From Apilactobacillus kunkeei DSM 12361 = ATCC 700308 (GTDB lineage Bacteria; Bacillota; Bacilli; Lactobacillales; Lactobacillaceae): a stretch of 64,000 nucleotides of DNA. Location of the stretch: NCBI RefSeq assembly GCF_001281265.1, contig NZ_JXDB01000007.1, positions 248,001 to 312,000 of the forward strand, read 5' to 3'. The position numbers were made by a program, and so were the translations under genes. The notes beneath the pieces are model-generated. The model saw only the letters and a list, made by a program, of their open reading frames with translations. It did no database searches and was not told the origin of the DNA. This document shows, piece after piece, positions 44,852 to 53,098 of this stretch (within the stretch, counting starts at the first letter, position 1; the number at the start of each line of letters is the position of its first letter).

Positions 44852-44880
44852 ATTATAGCTACTGTATTTTTATTTGTAAA
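44852..44880 (-). promoter_or_regulatory. tuf distal promoter
   Basis: Minus strand TTTACA (44880-44875), 17 bases, TATAAT (44857-44852), 63 bases upstream of the proximal promoter. Confidence 0.7.
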
Positions 44881-44910
44881 CACAAAAAAAGCATATTTAA
44901 CAATTTTATT

Positions 44911-45825
44911 CTATTTAATTGAATTAAATTGTCGCTTTATAATTTCGATTAATTTTACATAATCATCATTATCGTCTTCAGTGTACTCTTTTGCTCTTAG
45001 ATATGCCTGTATTGACAGGTCATACCATCTATTTGCATCCAGAATTATTTCATCATTGAATGGGTACATCAAAATTGATTGATGTTGGAAATAACTACTC
45101 AATAACATGAACTTTTCCGGATCCATCATATACTCGTCAGTTAATCGATTAAAGATAAATTGATATGAGTTCATATCTTGAAGTGATTTAATTTCACCCA
45201 TCTTAACTTTCTTTGTTTTTCCATCAATCCACATCATGTCGACGACTTCATTTGAACCGACCTTTCTTAACGTGTCGATTACCTCTGCTTTAATCACAGA
45301 TTGGACAAATGGATCCATCAAAACAAAGCGACTGTATTTTAAAAATTCATCGTATGGTAAATGCTGTCCATTTAAAAACGATTCTTTTTGCCAATACATC
45401 GTTTGCTTACTACTTATATGGTAGAACTTTTGTGCAAGTTGATGAATTTCTTCACTTGAATTACTTCTAAAAGAAGCTTCGCTTTCTTCAATTAGCTTTA
45501 AGCCATCATTATAATAGCTATCGTTAGCTTTAAATGTTTCAACAATTTCTCTAGATTTAATGTATTCATTATTCTTCAATAACACATTAATCATCAATAA
45601 AAAGTCATGATCGTTTGTAGTAAACGCATTTGGATTTTCCATGACTTCTTTTCTTGCTTCAACATATTGCTTCAAGCTAAAAAGAGATTGAACTAATAAT
45701 ACTTCAATCTCATCGCTTGGCTGATCTTCTAAGTAATTTTTGGCTTTGTTAATAGCTAGTTGATATTGTTTATCATCAATATTCGATGCAATATCCTTGG
45801 CTATTTGTGAACTATATTCATCCAT
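44911..45825 (-). CDS. TPR-like helical protein of unknown function
   Basis: A 304-residue, all-helical acidic protein (start ATG 45825, GGAG upstream). The N-terminal half (about 15-130) reads as paired helices resembling tetratricopeptide repeats, for example QYQLAINKAKNYLEDQPSD and LFSLKQYVEARKEVMENP. The C-terminal half has no motif I recognise. No membrane segment. It follows the RNase J2-like gene by 28 bases, so the two are probably cotranscribed; a scaffold role is only a guess. Confidence 0.8.
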   Translation of the reverse strand: MDEYSSQIAKDIASNIDDKQYQLAINKAKNYLEDQPSDEIEVLLVQSLFSLKQYVEARKEVMENPNAFTTNDHDFLLMINVLLKNNEYIKSREIVETFKANDSYYNDGLKLIEESEASFRSNSSEEIHQLAQKFYHISSKQTMYWQKESFLNGQHLPYDEFLKYSRFVLMDPFVQSVIKAEVIDTLRKVGSNEVVDMMWIDGKTKKVKMGEIKSLQDMNSYQFIFNRLTDEYMMDPEKFMLLSSYFQHQSILMYPFNDEIILDANRWYDLSIQAYLRAKEYTEDDNDDYVKLIEIIKRQFNSIK

Positions 45826-45853
45826 TAAAATCACTCCGAATAATTAACCTTAT

Positions 45854-47545
45854 TTATTTTTGTGGGCGCTTCTTTTTATGATGTTGGTTTACTTCCATAA
45901 TAACTGGAAGAATTACCGGACGACGTTTGGTCTTATCAAATAAGAAGTGACTGATTTTTTCTCTTACGGATTGCTTCAAGTGGCTCCAATCAAATTCCTT
46001 GTTATCAAGGTTTAATTGAATGGTCTTAGAAACAATTTCAGCTGCTTCATTCATTAGGTCCTTGTTTGACTTAACGTAAATGAATCCTCTTGAAGTTATC
46101 TTAGGACGAGAAATGATAATCTTTTTCTTTCTGTCGATTGTAACAACAACGATGAAGATACCATCTTCTGATAACACCTTACGGTCACGTAAAACGATGT
46201 TACCAATGTCTCCGACACCGATACCATCAATCATAGTGTTACCAGCTTCAACGGCGTTACCATGGTGGAATTTAGCACCATCGTATTCGATAGTTTCACC
46301 CTTGCTTAGGATTAGAATCTTATCTTCGTCTACACCCATGTTAGTAGCAGCACGTTTGCTTTCGTTCATCATCATGTATTCACCACTAACTGGAATGAAG
46401 TATTGTGGTTTTAACAAGCTGATTAGCATTTGGATGTCTTCGGCACTTGCGTGATCAGAAACATTTAGGTCGTTTGAAATAACCTTAACTGTACCGTCAG
46501 CTTGGTATACCATGTCATCGGTCTTAGCCATACTGTTATCCATTGCTGGAGATGGTGAAGTAACGATTAGTACAACGTCACCGGATTCGATGTTGATATC
46601 CTTTTGTTGTTGAGCAGCCATTCTTTGAACTAGCTTGATTGGTTCACTAACTGGATTAGTTTCCAACACAACAATTTCGTCGCTTTCAAGCTTCTTTAGT
46701 TCTTCGATGTCTTCAATTAATAACCCTTCTGCTACATTAATGTATCCAGAATCAATTGCTAACTTAACTTTGGCATCTAGGTGCTTACCAACAAATACTT
46801 TTCTTTCAGACTTTGCAGCTGCATCAAATACTTGTTGAATTCTTAATAGGTTAGCAGAGTTAGCTGCAACAATCACACGACTCTTACTATCTTCAAATGT
46901 ATCAAAGATGTATTGGCTAGCTTGAATTTCGTTTGCCATTGGGAAAGGATTATCCGCATTTTGTGAATCTGCTAGTAAAGCGATAACCTTCTTATTACCA
47001 ACCTTTGCAATTGAACTGTAATTAGTTGCAAAACCGTTACGTAATGCTGGATCAAATTTAAAGTCACCAGTGTATACGATTTGGCCTTCTTCAACAGCCA
47101 ATGAAATTCCCATTGAGTCAGGAACTGAGTGACTAGTCTTAAAGAAAGTAACTGTAACGTCATCAAAAAGAATTTCACTCTTTTCATTGATTACGTTGAA
47201 GTTGTTAAACTTCTTTGATCTTTCATTATTCTTAACTTCGTACTTAGCCATTTCAATGGTTAGCTTTGATCCGAATACCGGAACATCGAATTCGCTGACG
47301 AAATATGGTAGTGCGCCAATTGAATCCATGTCACTATTAGATAGGAAAACTCCGATAATCTTTTCCTTGTTTTCACGTAAGTATGTGAAATCAGGAATAA
47401 CTACATCAATTCCTAACATGTCATTTTCGGGGTATTTTAGACCGCAATCTAAAACATAAATCCCATTGTTAATCTCAACGGCATATAGGTTCTTGCCACT
47501 CTCCCTTACTCCTCCTAAGGGAATGATTTTTACACTATTTTTCAT
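45854..47545 (-). CDS. rnjB: RNase J2-type protein with degenerate active site
   Basis: RNase J family, 563 residues, with the metallo-beta-lactamase, beta-CASP and C-terminal domains in order. The zinc motif HxHxDH is lost: the position reads SNSDMDSIG (about residues 69-77), keeping only one Asp, and a later metal-site PIHGE is PVSGE. TSHSVPDS and GDFKFD remain. Firmicute RNase J2 is often inactive and works as a partner of J1; an intact J1 gene is at 62358 on the plus strand. GAGGTG precedes the ATG. Confidence 0.92.
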   Translation of the reverse strand: MKNSVKIIPLGGVRESGKNLYAVEINNGIYVLDCGLKYPENDMLGIDVVIPDFTYLRENKEKIIGVFLSNSDMDSIGALPYFVSEFDVPVFGSKLTIEMAKYEVKNNERSKKFNNFNVINEKSEILFDDVTVTFFKTSHSVPDSMGISLAVEEGQIVYTGDFKFDPALRNGFATNYSSIAKVGNKKVIALLADSQNADNPFPMANEIQASQYIFDTFEDSKSRVIVAANSANLLRIQQVFDAAAKSERKVFVGKHLDAKVKLAIDSGYINVAEGLLIEDIEELKKLESDEIVVLETNPVSEPIKLVQRMAAQQQKDINIESGDVVLIVTSPSPAMDNSMAKTDDMVYQADGTVKVISNDLNVSDHASAEDIQMLISLLKPQYFIPVSGEYMMMNESKRAATNMGVDEDKILILSKGETIEYDGAKFHHGNAVEAGNTMIDGIGVGDIGNIVLRDRKVLSEDGIFIVVVTIDRKKKIIISRPKITSRGFIYVKSNKDLMNEAAEIVSKTIQLNLDNKEFDWSHLKQSVREKISHFLFDKTKRRPVILPVIMEVNQHHKKKRPQK

Positions 47546-47682
47546 GATTCACCTCATATAATTTTATGTATATTTTTATTATGAAATAAAATAATTATTT
47601 TCAATACGATCTCATTTAACTATCTATAGTGTATCATACTTTTAAATTGAATAATAACTGATAAGTGAATATATGTATGTAT

Positions 47683-47718
47683 AAAAAAATGGAACCACTC
47701 ATAGAGCAGTTCCATTTT
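47683..47718 (-). terminator. Terminator after rpsO
   Basis: AAATGGAAC / GTTCCATTT stem with an inner GCTC/GAG pairing and a T7 tract on the minus strand. Confidence 0.85.
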
Positions 47719-47725
47719 AAAAATA

Positions 47726-47995
47726 TTAACGACGTAGACCTAAACTCTTGATTAAATCACGGTAACGTTGAACATCTTTGTTACGTAAGTATCTTAGTAA
47801 GTTACGACGGTGACCGATCTTCTTCAACAAACCACGTTGTGAATGGAAATCTTTCTTGTGTTCTTTCATGTGACCATTAATTTCATTAATGTCAGCAGTT
47901 AGTACAGCAATTTGTACTTCAGCAGAACCAGTGTCACCATCATGTCTAGCATACTTCTTGATGATGTCGTTCTTTTCAGCTTGTGTTAGAGCCAT
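47726..47995 (-). CDS. rpsO: 30S ribosomal protein S15
   Basis: Primary 16S rRNA-binding protein. The start ATG 47995 ([10 protein letters not shown]) gives the canonical 89 residues with AGGTGGG upstream. Signatures are [35 protein letters not shown] and [11 protein letters not shown]. Single-gene unit with a structured leader of about 100 bases and its own terminator, divergent from rpsT. Confidence 0.98.
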   Translation of the reverse strand: MALTQAEKNDIIKKYARHDGDTGSAEVQIAVLTADINEINGHMKEHKKDFHSQRGLLKKIGHRRNLLRYLRNKDVQRYRDLIKSLGLRR

Positions 47996-48028
47996 TGTGT
48001 TTCCCACCTTTCAAAAGTAAATATACCA

Positions 48029-48096
48029 GATACTGAGTAAAGCGCCAGATGAGAGCAGCGACAAAACTAAGTATCGGTACCGTAGTTTTAAACTAC
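48029..48096 (-). promoter_or_regulatory. Structured rpsO (S15) leader
   Basis: Minus strand: a 10-bp stem ACTAAGTATC / GATACTGAGT complement (48066-48075 with 48029-48038, one mismatch) encloses a CGCTG / TGGCG hairpin with G-U pairs; GTAGTTT / AAACTAC (48082-48096) forms a 5' hairpin. The arrangement resembles S15 autoregulatory leaders, which mimic the rRNA site; the identification is inference. Confidence 0.5.
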
Positions 48097-48100
48097 GTTA

Positions 48101-48106
48101 ATTATA
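48101..48106 (-). promoter_or_regulatory. rpsO -10 box
   Basis: Minus strand perfect TATAAT. The best -35 candidate (TTGCTA, 48132-48127) is 20 bases away, so the -35 assignment is open. Confidence 0.5.
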
Positions 48107-48182
48107 CTACTATGATTACCTGAAAATAGCAAGGTAATATCCTTATTAATGTAATCGGAGAAATCCGAATTATATAATTCTA

Positions 48183-48211
48183 TTGCTTTTTTAAGTTGTC
48201 TTTTGTATAAT
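48183..48211 (+). promoter_or_regulatory. rpsT promoter
   Basis: TTGCTT (48183-48188), 17 bases, TATAAT (48206-48211), divergent from rpsO. Confidence 0.7.
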
Positions 48212-48270
48212 AAAAGTCGTTGAAATTTAAGGATTTTAAATAAAATTCGACTTTTTTGGAGGTGAATTTC

Positions 48271-48519
48271 ATGCCTGTTATTAAATCTGCTATCGAACGT
48301 GTAAAAACTAATGAAAAAGCAAACAAACGTAACGCATCTCAACTAAGCAAGATGAGAACTGCTGTTAAGAAGTTTGAAAAAGCTGATGCTAACGCTGACA
48401 ACCGTGAAGAACTATTCAACAACGCTGTTAGTGCATTAGACCATGCTAAGTCAAAGGGCTTAATCAAAGCTAACACTGCTGCACGTAACAAATCACGTCT
48501 AGCTAAGTTAAACAAGTAA
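48271..48519 (+). CDS. rpsT: 30S ribosomal protein S20
   Basis: Primary 16S rRNA-binding protein, 82 residues and strongly basic. ATG at 48271 ([18 protein letters not shown]) with GGAGG seven bases upstream is preferred over a start five codons earlier. The [22 protein letters not shown]-terminus is typical. Single-gene unit between rpsO and holA, conserved in Bacilli. Confidence 0.98.
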   Translation: MPVIKSAIERVKTNEKANKRNASQLSKMRTAVKKFEKADANADNREELFNNAVSALDHAKSKGLIKANTAARNKSRLAKLNK

Positions 48520-48521
48520 AA

Positions 48522-48551
48522 AGAACTCAGTTTTAACTGAGCTTTTTTTAT
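48522..48551 (+). terminator. Terminator after rpsT
   Basis: CTCAG-TTTTAA-CTGAG stem followed by CTTTTTTT. Confidence 0.9.
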
Positions 48552-48554
48552 TCC

Positions 48555-48590
48555 TAAAAAAAGGACATCTCTTTTGAGATGTCCTTTTTT
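48555..48590. terminator. Terminator after holA (bidirectional)
   Basis: AAAGGACATCTC / GAGATGTCCTTT stem with a TTTT loop, with A/T tracts on both flanks, between convergent rpsT and holA. Confidence 0.9.
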
Positions 48591-48592
48591 GT

Positions 48593-49621
48593 TTATCCAA
48601 TTTGATTGTCGACAAATTTCAAAGTGAACATTTGAAATAGTAGTTCTGGTGATTCAGGTGTTGATTTTAGTTTTTCTTCCACATCAACTAATCCCAAATA
48701 GGCATCCCTTAAACTACTAAATTGATACTTACGCACATTTTGCATCGCTAGTTTCACTCTAAATGGATGAACCTTTAGCTTTTCTGCAATGTTTCCCTGA
48801 CTGTACCCCTTACGACTTAATACATTTACCTGTAGTAATAGTCTGAATTGAGACAACAAGACCGCATTGATTTGTAATGGTTCTTGATCCTCTACGATTA
48901 GGTTACGGTATAAATCAATGGCGTTTTTGGAATCCTTTTTCATTACGTAATCAATTAAATCAAAAACGTTTTGATCCAATGACTTGGCAACCAAGCTATC
49001 GATACTGTTCTTAGTAATGAGTTTATCCTTTTGACAGTATAGGAATAACTTAGGAAGTTCGTTCATTGCGGATGATAAATCGTTAGATACTCTGCCTAGT
49101 AATTCTTGAAGGGCATCTCCTTCTACCGTATAGCCATTACTCTTAATGTTGTTAGCAACGTATGATTGGATGGCGCGATCATCTAGTTTGGTTAAATCAA
49201 TTACCTCTGCATTGTTTTTCAACTGCTTGGTAACCTTTTTTCTAGAATCTAGTTTTCCATATGGTGCCATAATGACCATAACCGTACTATCAACTGGATG
49301 GTTAACATATTCAATAAAACTATCGATGTCATGATCTAAGGTCGACTTGCTACGTTCACCGGTTAAAAAGTACGGATTGTTTACAACAACCAATCGCTTT
49401 TCACCAAAGAATGGCAAACTTTCAGCATCCCCCACGGCAGTGGCAATGTTTTGACTTTCCATGTCATAGCTAGCGAAGTTCATGGTTCTTTCTTCTTTTG
49501 GAATTAATTCCACAAAGTGTTTTTTAATTTCATTAATTAAATAGTCTTCTTTACCTAACACTAGATATATTGGGTTGATATTATTGTTTTTAATTTGTGT
49601 TAATAGTTCGTTTACTTTCAT
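48593..49621 (-). CDS. holA: DNA polymerase III delta subunit
   Basis: Clamp-loader subunit that opens the sliding clamp. The 342 residues show the YLVLGKEDYLINEIKK N-terminus, the FFGEKRLVVVNNPYFL segment and the C-terminal helical collar region. It starts three bases after the comEC stop; comEC-holA adjacency is standard in Bacilli. Last gene of the group starting with ftsW/ylbG. Confidence 0.95.
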   Translation of the reverse strand: MKVNELLTQIKNNNINPIYLVLGKEDYLINEIKKHFVELIPKEERTMNFASYDMESQNIATAVGDAESLPFFGEKRLVVVNNPYFLTGERSKSTLDHDIDSFIEYVNHPVDSTVMVIMAPYGKLDSRKKVTKQLKNNAEVIDLTKLDDRAIQSYVANNIKSNGYTVEGDALQELLGRVSNDLSSAMNELPKLFLYCQKDKLITKNSIDSLVAKSLDQNVFDLIDYVMKKDSKNAIDLYRNLIVEDQEPLQINAVLLSQFRLLLQVNVLSRKGYSQGNIAEKLKVHPFRVKLAMQNVRKYQFSSLRDAYLGLVDVEEKLKSTPESPELLFQMFTLKFVDNQIG

Positions 49622-49623
49622 TA

Positions 49624-51759
49624 CTATTCCCCTTGCAATTTAAATATCCAGTGATTTCCTAATAATCCATATTTATATGATATCATACCCTGTTTTTGTG
49701 TGTTCACGTATGCTAAATTATTATCCTTTAATCTTTTCAGTGTTTCAACACTCGGATGGTGATATCGGTTGTTCCTACCGGCGGAGATAATTGATATTTT
49801 GGGATGAATGAATTTTAAAAAAGCATCACTGCTAGAGGTATTACTGCCATGATGACCCAGTTTCAAATAATCCGCTTTTAGCATCGGATATTTTTGCATG
49901 ATGTCACTCTCACCACTAGATGGTAAGTCACCCATAAACAGCCAACTGCGATTTCCTTTTATTGTTCCTAAGACGACCGAGTCCTCGTTTTTACCAAGGC
50001 CACTTTCAAAGGGATGATAAATGTTAAACGAAAAATCAGGTATCTTTTGGTCTGCTTTAACCAACACTAGTTTTGTTTTATTCAAATAAGGACGGATTTT
50101 TCTCATTATCGATGGATTATTCTGCAAACCATCCCCGACAATAATCCGATCGACATTTAAATCCGCTAAGATTGCGGGAATATCCCCAGTGTGATCAGCG
50201 TCTTGATGACTCAACACCAGATTATCAAGATGGTTAATACCGATACTCTTTAGATAATTAATCGACGTTTTTTCCGACTGATAGGTCACTTTACTATTTT
50301 TTCTGCGACCAAATTGCAGCTTACCACCCGTATCAATCATGGTGATTGAATGGTTAAGCGGTTCACGAATTAAGATGCTATCACCCTGACCAACATCGAA
50401 AAAGGATACCTCACCCTGAACTGGATAGTGAATATACATAAATGTGATTAGATACATACATAGTAGCATCAACACCCTTTTTAAGTTAACCCTATCGATT
50501 ACCAACAAAGTCATTACAAATAATATTGTTGCCACATACAGATTGGGTTTACCAAAATTAATCTGCCCAGGTAAAGCCCCCAGCCAATTTACGACAGTAT
50601 CAAAACTGTTCAATATCACCGCCACCAACGAACTAAACCATTCGCCAATTGGGTACGTAATGACCGCGATTAATATCATTGGCATAATTAACGCCGAAAA
50701 TATCGGAATCACCAGATAGTTGGCCAGCATCGTTAGAGTATGCCACTGAAATAACTTGTAGATAATAAAGGGCAAACTGACTAGGTTCATCATCACCGTT
50801 TGCTTTAGCGGTCTCATTTTATTCGTATAAATCAATCCGAATGCCAGAGCATAACTTAGTTGTGAACCAAACTGTAACAACATCTCCGGCTCAATTATTA
50901 AATTGACCATCAAGGTAATCGAAAAAACATCCAAACCGGTCAATCGCTTCTTTAGTATTAATGCGATAATGCCGATTTCAACCGTTAATATCGACCGCAT
51001 CAATCCAATCGATGATCCGGCAATGACGAAATATGTTGGCAGAAATATCAAGGTAATCCACCGAGTCTTCTCCCTGGTAATACGGAATAGTCCCAGTATC
51101 ATTTTCAATAGGTTCACGATGTAGAAGACATGCAAACCGGAAATACTAAATAAGTGAATGAGCCCCAATGTCTTCACACCAGATAGTTCGTCATTGAATG
51201 AAGTATCCATGACACCTAGAAATAGACTGCTGGCGTAGAGGTTCAAGGGATGTGGTAATTGGTTCGTGTATTTCAGCATTAGCATCCGTAAATAATGAAG
51301 CATATCGATGATTGAAAAACGATGTTGTTCTACTACACTGTTGAGCTGCTTAACCGTCAATCGACTATAGACACCCATACTCTCGTAGTATTCCTTGGCA
51401 TCAAACTGGTTAAAGTTTCTGGCCTCATCAAATGGCTGGGAGACTCCAGAAACATTGATGACAATTGGTTTAAAATATTGCTTTACCCTCTTTGCGTCAT
51501 TGCCGTAGATCATTATCTGCTTACCGGTATCAGTAATAGTGCCGATACCATAAAATGAGTCGTCACTGTACTTAATATTGTCTGGATAAATCAAAACACT
51601 TTTCGTTACCGTTTGTTGTCCTTGAATTTGATTAGCCTGATTTTGTTTATATCTATACCAGAAAACCAAACAAAAAATAACCACCATGACGGTGGTTATT
51701 TTTATTACTAACGCGTTTTTTAATCGAATGATCCGAATCATCCATAGACAAAAAAGCAA
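49624..51759 (-). CDS. comEC: Competence protein ComEC (DNA uptake channel)
   Basis: Polytopic membrane channel that imports single-stranded transforming DNA. From a TTG at 51759 the protein has 711 residues: DUF4131 N-terminal region, the Competence transmembrane core (about 170-450; LIHLFSISGLHVFYI), and a C-terminal metallo-beta-lactamase domain (FFDVGQGDSILI, LSHQDADHTGD, LKLGHHGSNTSS). The same frame stays open upstream to the comEB stop and encodes another hydrophobic segment, so the true start is probably earlier and non-standard. Intact domains suggest potential competence. Confidence 0.92.
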   Translation of the reverse strand: MLFCLWMIRIIRLKNALVIKITTVMVVIFCLVFWYRYKQNQANQIQGQQTVTKSVLIYPDNIKYSDDSFYGIGTITDTGKQIMIYGNDAKRVKQYFKPIVINVSGVSQPFDEARNFNQFDAKEYYESMGVYSRLTVKQLNSVVEQHRFSIIDMLHYLRMLMLKYTNQLPHPLNLYASSLFLGVMDTSFNDELSGVKTLGLIHLFSISGLHVFYIVNLLKMILGLFRITREKTRWITLIFLPTYFVIAGSSIGLMRSILTVEIGIIALILKKRLTGLDVFSITLMVNLIIEPEMLLQFGSQLSYALAFGLIYTNKMRPLKQTVMMNLVSLPFIIYKLFQWHTLTMLANYLVIPIFSALIMPMILIAVITYPIGEWFSSLVAVILNSFDTVVNWLGALPGQINFGKPNLYVATILFVMTLLVIDRVNLKRVLMLLCMYLITFMYIHYPVQGEVSFFDVGQGDSILIREPLNHSITMIDTGGKLQFGRRKNSKVTYQSEKTSINYLKSIGINHLDNLVLSHQDADHTGDIPAILADLNVDRIIVGDGLQNNPSIMRKIRPYLNKTKLVLVKADQKIPDFSFNIYHPFESGLGKNEDSVVLGTIKGNRSWLFMGDLPSSGESDIMQKYPMLKADYLKLGHHGSNTSSSDAFLKFIHPKISIISAGRNNRYHHPSVETLKRLKDNNLAYVNTQKQGMISYKYGLLGNHWIFKLQGE

Positions 51760-51840
51760 TAGACCGAGCTTTAAATCACCAAAGAAAATAATGCTTAATA
51801 TTCCAATCGAAATCGATGGAAAAATATATAAATTATTAAT

Positions 51841-52320
51841 TTATTTTGGTAAATAAGAGCTAAATTCAATTTGTTTGATTGTTTCTTCATCCAAGATTAC
51901 TTGATTCAATTCGACATTATTTTGTTTAATTAATGACAATGCATATTCATCATTGTGGTAGTTTCTTAGGTAGTTAATCTTTTTGATTCCCGCTTGTAAT
52001 AATACTTTGGTACAAGGAAGACATGGGAAATCAGTTACATAGATTTCTGAACCATCGGTTGATTCACCGAATTTGGCACATTGAGAAATGGCGTTCATTT
52101 CGGCATGAATTGTTCTTAAGCAATGGCCGTCTCGCATGTAACACCCAACATCAATACAGTGTTCATCGCCCGCAACTGATCCGTTATAACCACCAGCAAT
52201 AATACGTTTATCTCTTACGATGGTTGCTCCAACAGAAAGGCGGTTACAGGTCCCGCGTGTTGAAAGTAAAACAGCTTGTAGCATGAAATATTGATCCCAT
52301 GGAATTCTGTGTTTAGTCAT
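51841..52320 (-). CDS. comEB: ComEB, dCMP deaminase-like protein
   Basis: Zinc-dependent cytidine/deoxycytidylate deaminase fold, 159 residues. Catalytic motifs are HAEMNAISQC (His, Glu) and PCLPCTKVL (two Cys). It sits between comEA and comEC as in Bacillus. Its need for transformation is doubtful in the family; a dCMP deaminase role in dTTP supply is known. Its stop is in frame with, and immediately before, the comEC coding region. Confidence 0.93.
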   Translation of the reverse strand: MTKHRIPWDQYFMLQAVLLSTRGTCNRLSVGATIVRDKRIIAGGYNGSVAGDEHCIDVGCYMRDGHCLRTIHAEMNAISQCAKFGESTDGSEIYVTDFPCLPCTKVLLQAGIKKINYLRNYHNDEYALSLIKQNNVELNQVILDEETIKQIEFSSYLPK

Positions 52321-52367
52321 AATTAATTACTCTCCCTCTTTTACTACTAATCATAGTATAGCAAAGA

Positions 52368-53033
52368 TTACACTTCTAAAGAATCTTTTAATCTTTCAAA
52401 TGTCTTATCACCAAATCCACTAATATGTTTAATTTCCTCAATTGAATGAAAACCGTTGTGTTGATTGCGATAATTAATTATCTTTTGTGCTTTCTTTTCA
52501 CCGACGCGGTCAAGTCTTTGAAGTTCGTTTAGATCCGCTGTATTCAAATTAATTTTGACATTATTAGCAGGATTTCCTGTGATCATATTGTTCGAACTAG
52601 CAAAAGATGAACTCCTGGATGCACCTTTTTTATTAACAACGACAACATCTTGGTCGTTTAATACTTTGGCTAAGTTAACACTTTGTTCATCGGCATCTGC
52701 CTTGAAGCCGCCCGCTTCTTTGATGACGTCGGTAACACGGTTGTTGGATGGAATTTGGTAAACGCCGGGATGCTTAACCTCTCCTTTAACATCAATGTAT
52801 AGGTTTCCCGAAGCACTACTTTGGCTTTTATAAGAAGATGATGAAGCCACAACACTACTTTGTTCTGAATAATCTGTTGCTACATTGTTAGCGTCATTGC
52901 TGTTTTGGTTCATAATTAAAATAATAACTAACCCTAAACTAAAAGCGATGAGCAATAGACCAATCAAAATTTTATATGCATGTTCTTCAATTATTTCTTT
53001 TATCTGCGTTGAAAAATCTAATATCTTATTCAC
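52368..53033 (-). CDS. comEA: Competence DNA receptor ComEA
   Basis: Membrane-anchored receptor for double-stranded DNA on the cell surface. The 221 residues comprise one N-terminal membrane helix (about 19-40), a Ser/Asn-rich spacer, an SLBB domain (about 75-135; YIDVKGEVKHPGVY), and tandem helix-hairpin-helix (KINLNTADLNELQRLDRVGEKKAQKI). GTG start with GGAGG seven bases upstream. Confidence 0.94.
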   Translation of the reverse strand: MNKILDFSTQIKEIIEEHAYKILIGLLLIAFSLGLVIILIMNQNSNDANNVATDYSEQSSVVASSSSYKSQSSASGNLYIDVKGEVKHPGVYQIPSNNRVTDVIKEAGGFKADADEQSVNLAKVLNDQDVVVVNKKGASRSSSFASSNNMITGNPANNVKINLNTADLNELQRLDRVGEKKAQKIINYRNQHNGFHSIEEIKHISGFGDKTFERLKDSLEV

Positions 53034-53062
53034 CGTTTCCTCCTTTCTAAAACTTAGATACG

Positions 53063-53098
53063 AAAAAAGGAATGTAATTTATTCAATTACATTCCTTT
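53063..53098 (-). terminator. Terminator after the PDZ/Lon protease gene
   Basis: AAAGGAATGTAATT / AATTACATTCCTTT stem with a five-base loop and T tract on the minus strand, separating it from comEA. Confidence 0.85.

Noticed and set aside
46080-46454. 124-codon plus-strand frame inside rnjB.
   Set aside because: Antisense shadow. The rnjB gene is unmistakable in the other strand.
48212-48250. Possible terminator/attenuator in the rpsT leader (AAAAGTCG pairing with CGACTTTTTT).
   Set aside because: The left arm lies at or upstream of the expected transcription start for the TATAAT at 48206-48211, so the stem would not form in the rpsT mRNA.
48088-48342. 84-codon minus-strand frame across the rpsO-rpsT gap.
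   Set aside because: It crosses both promoters and overlaps rpsT; low-complexity codon content and no start signal.
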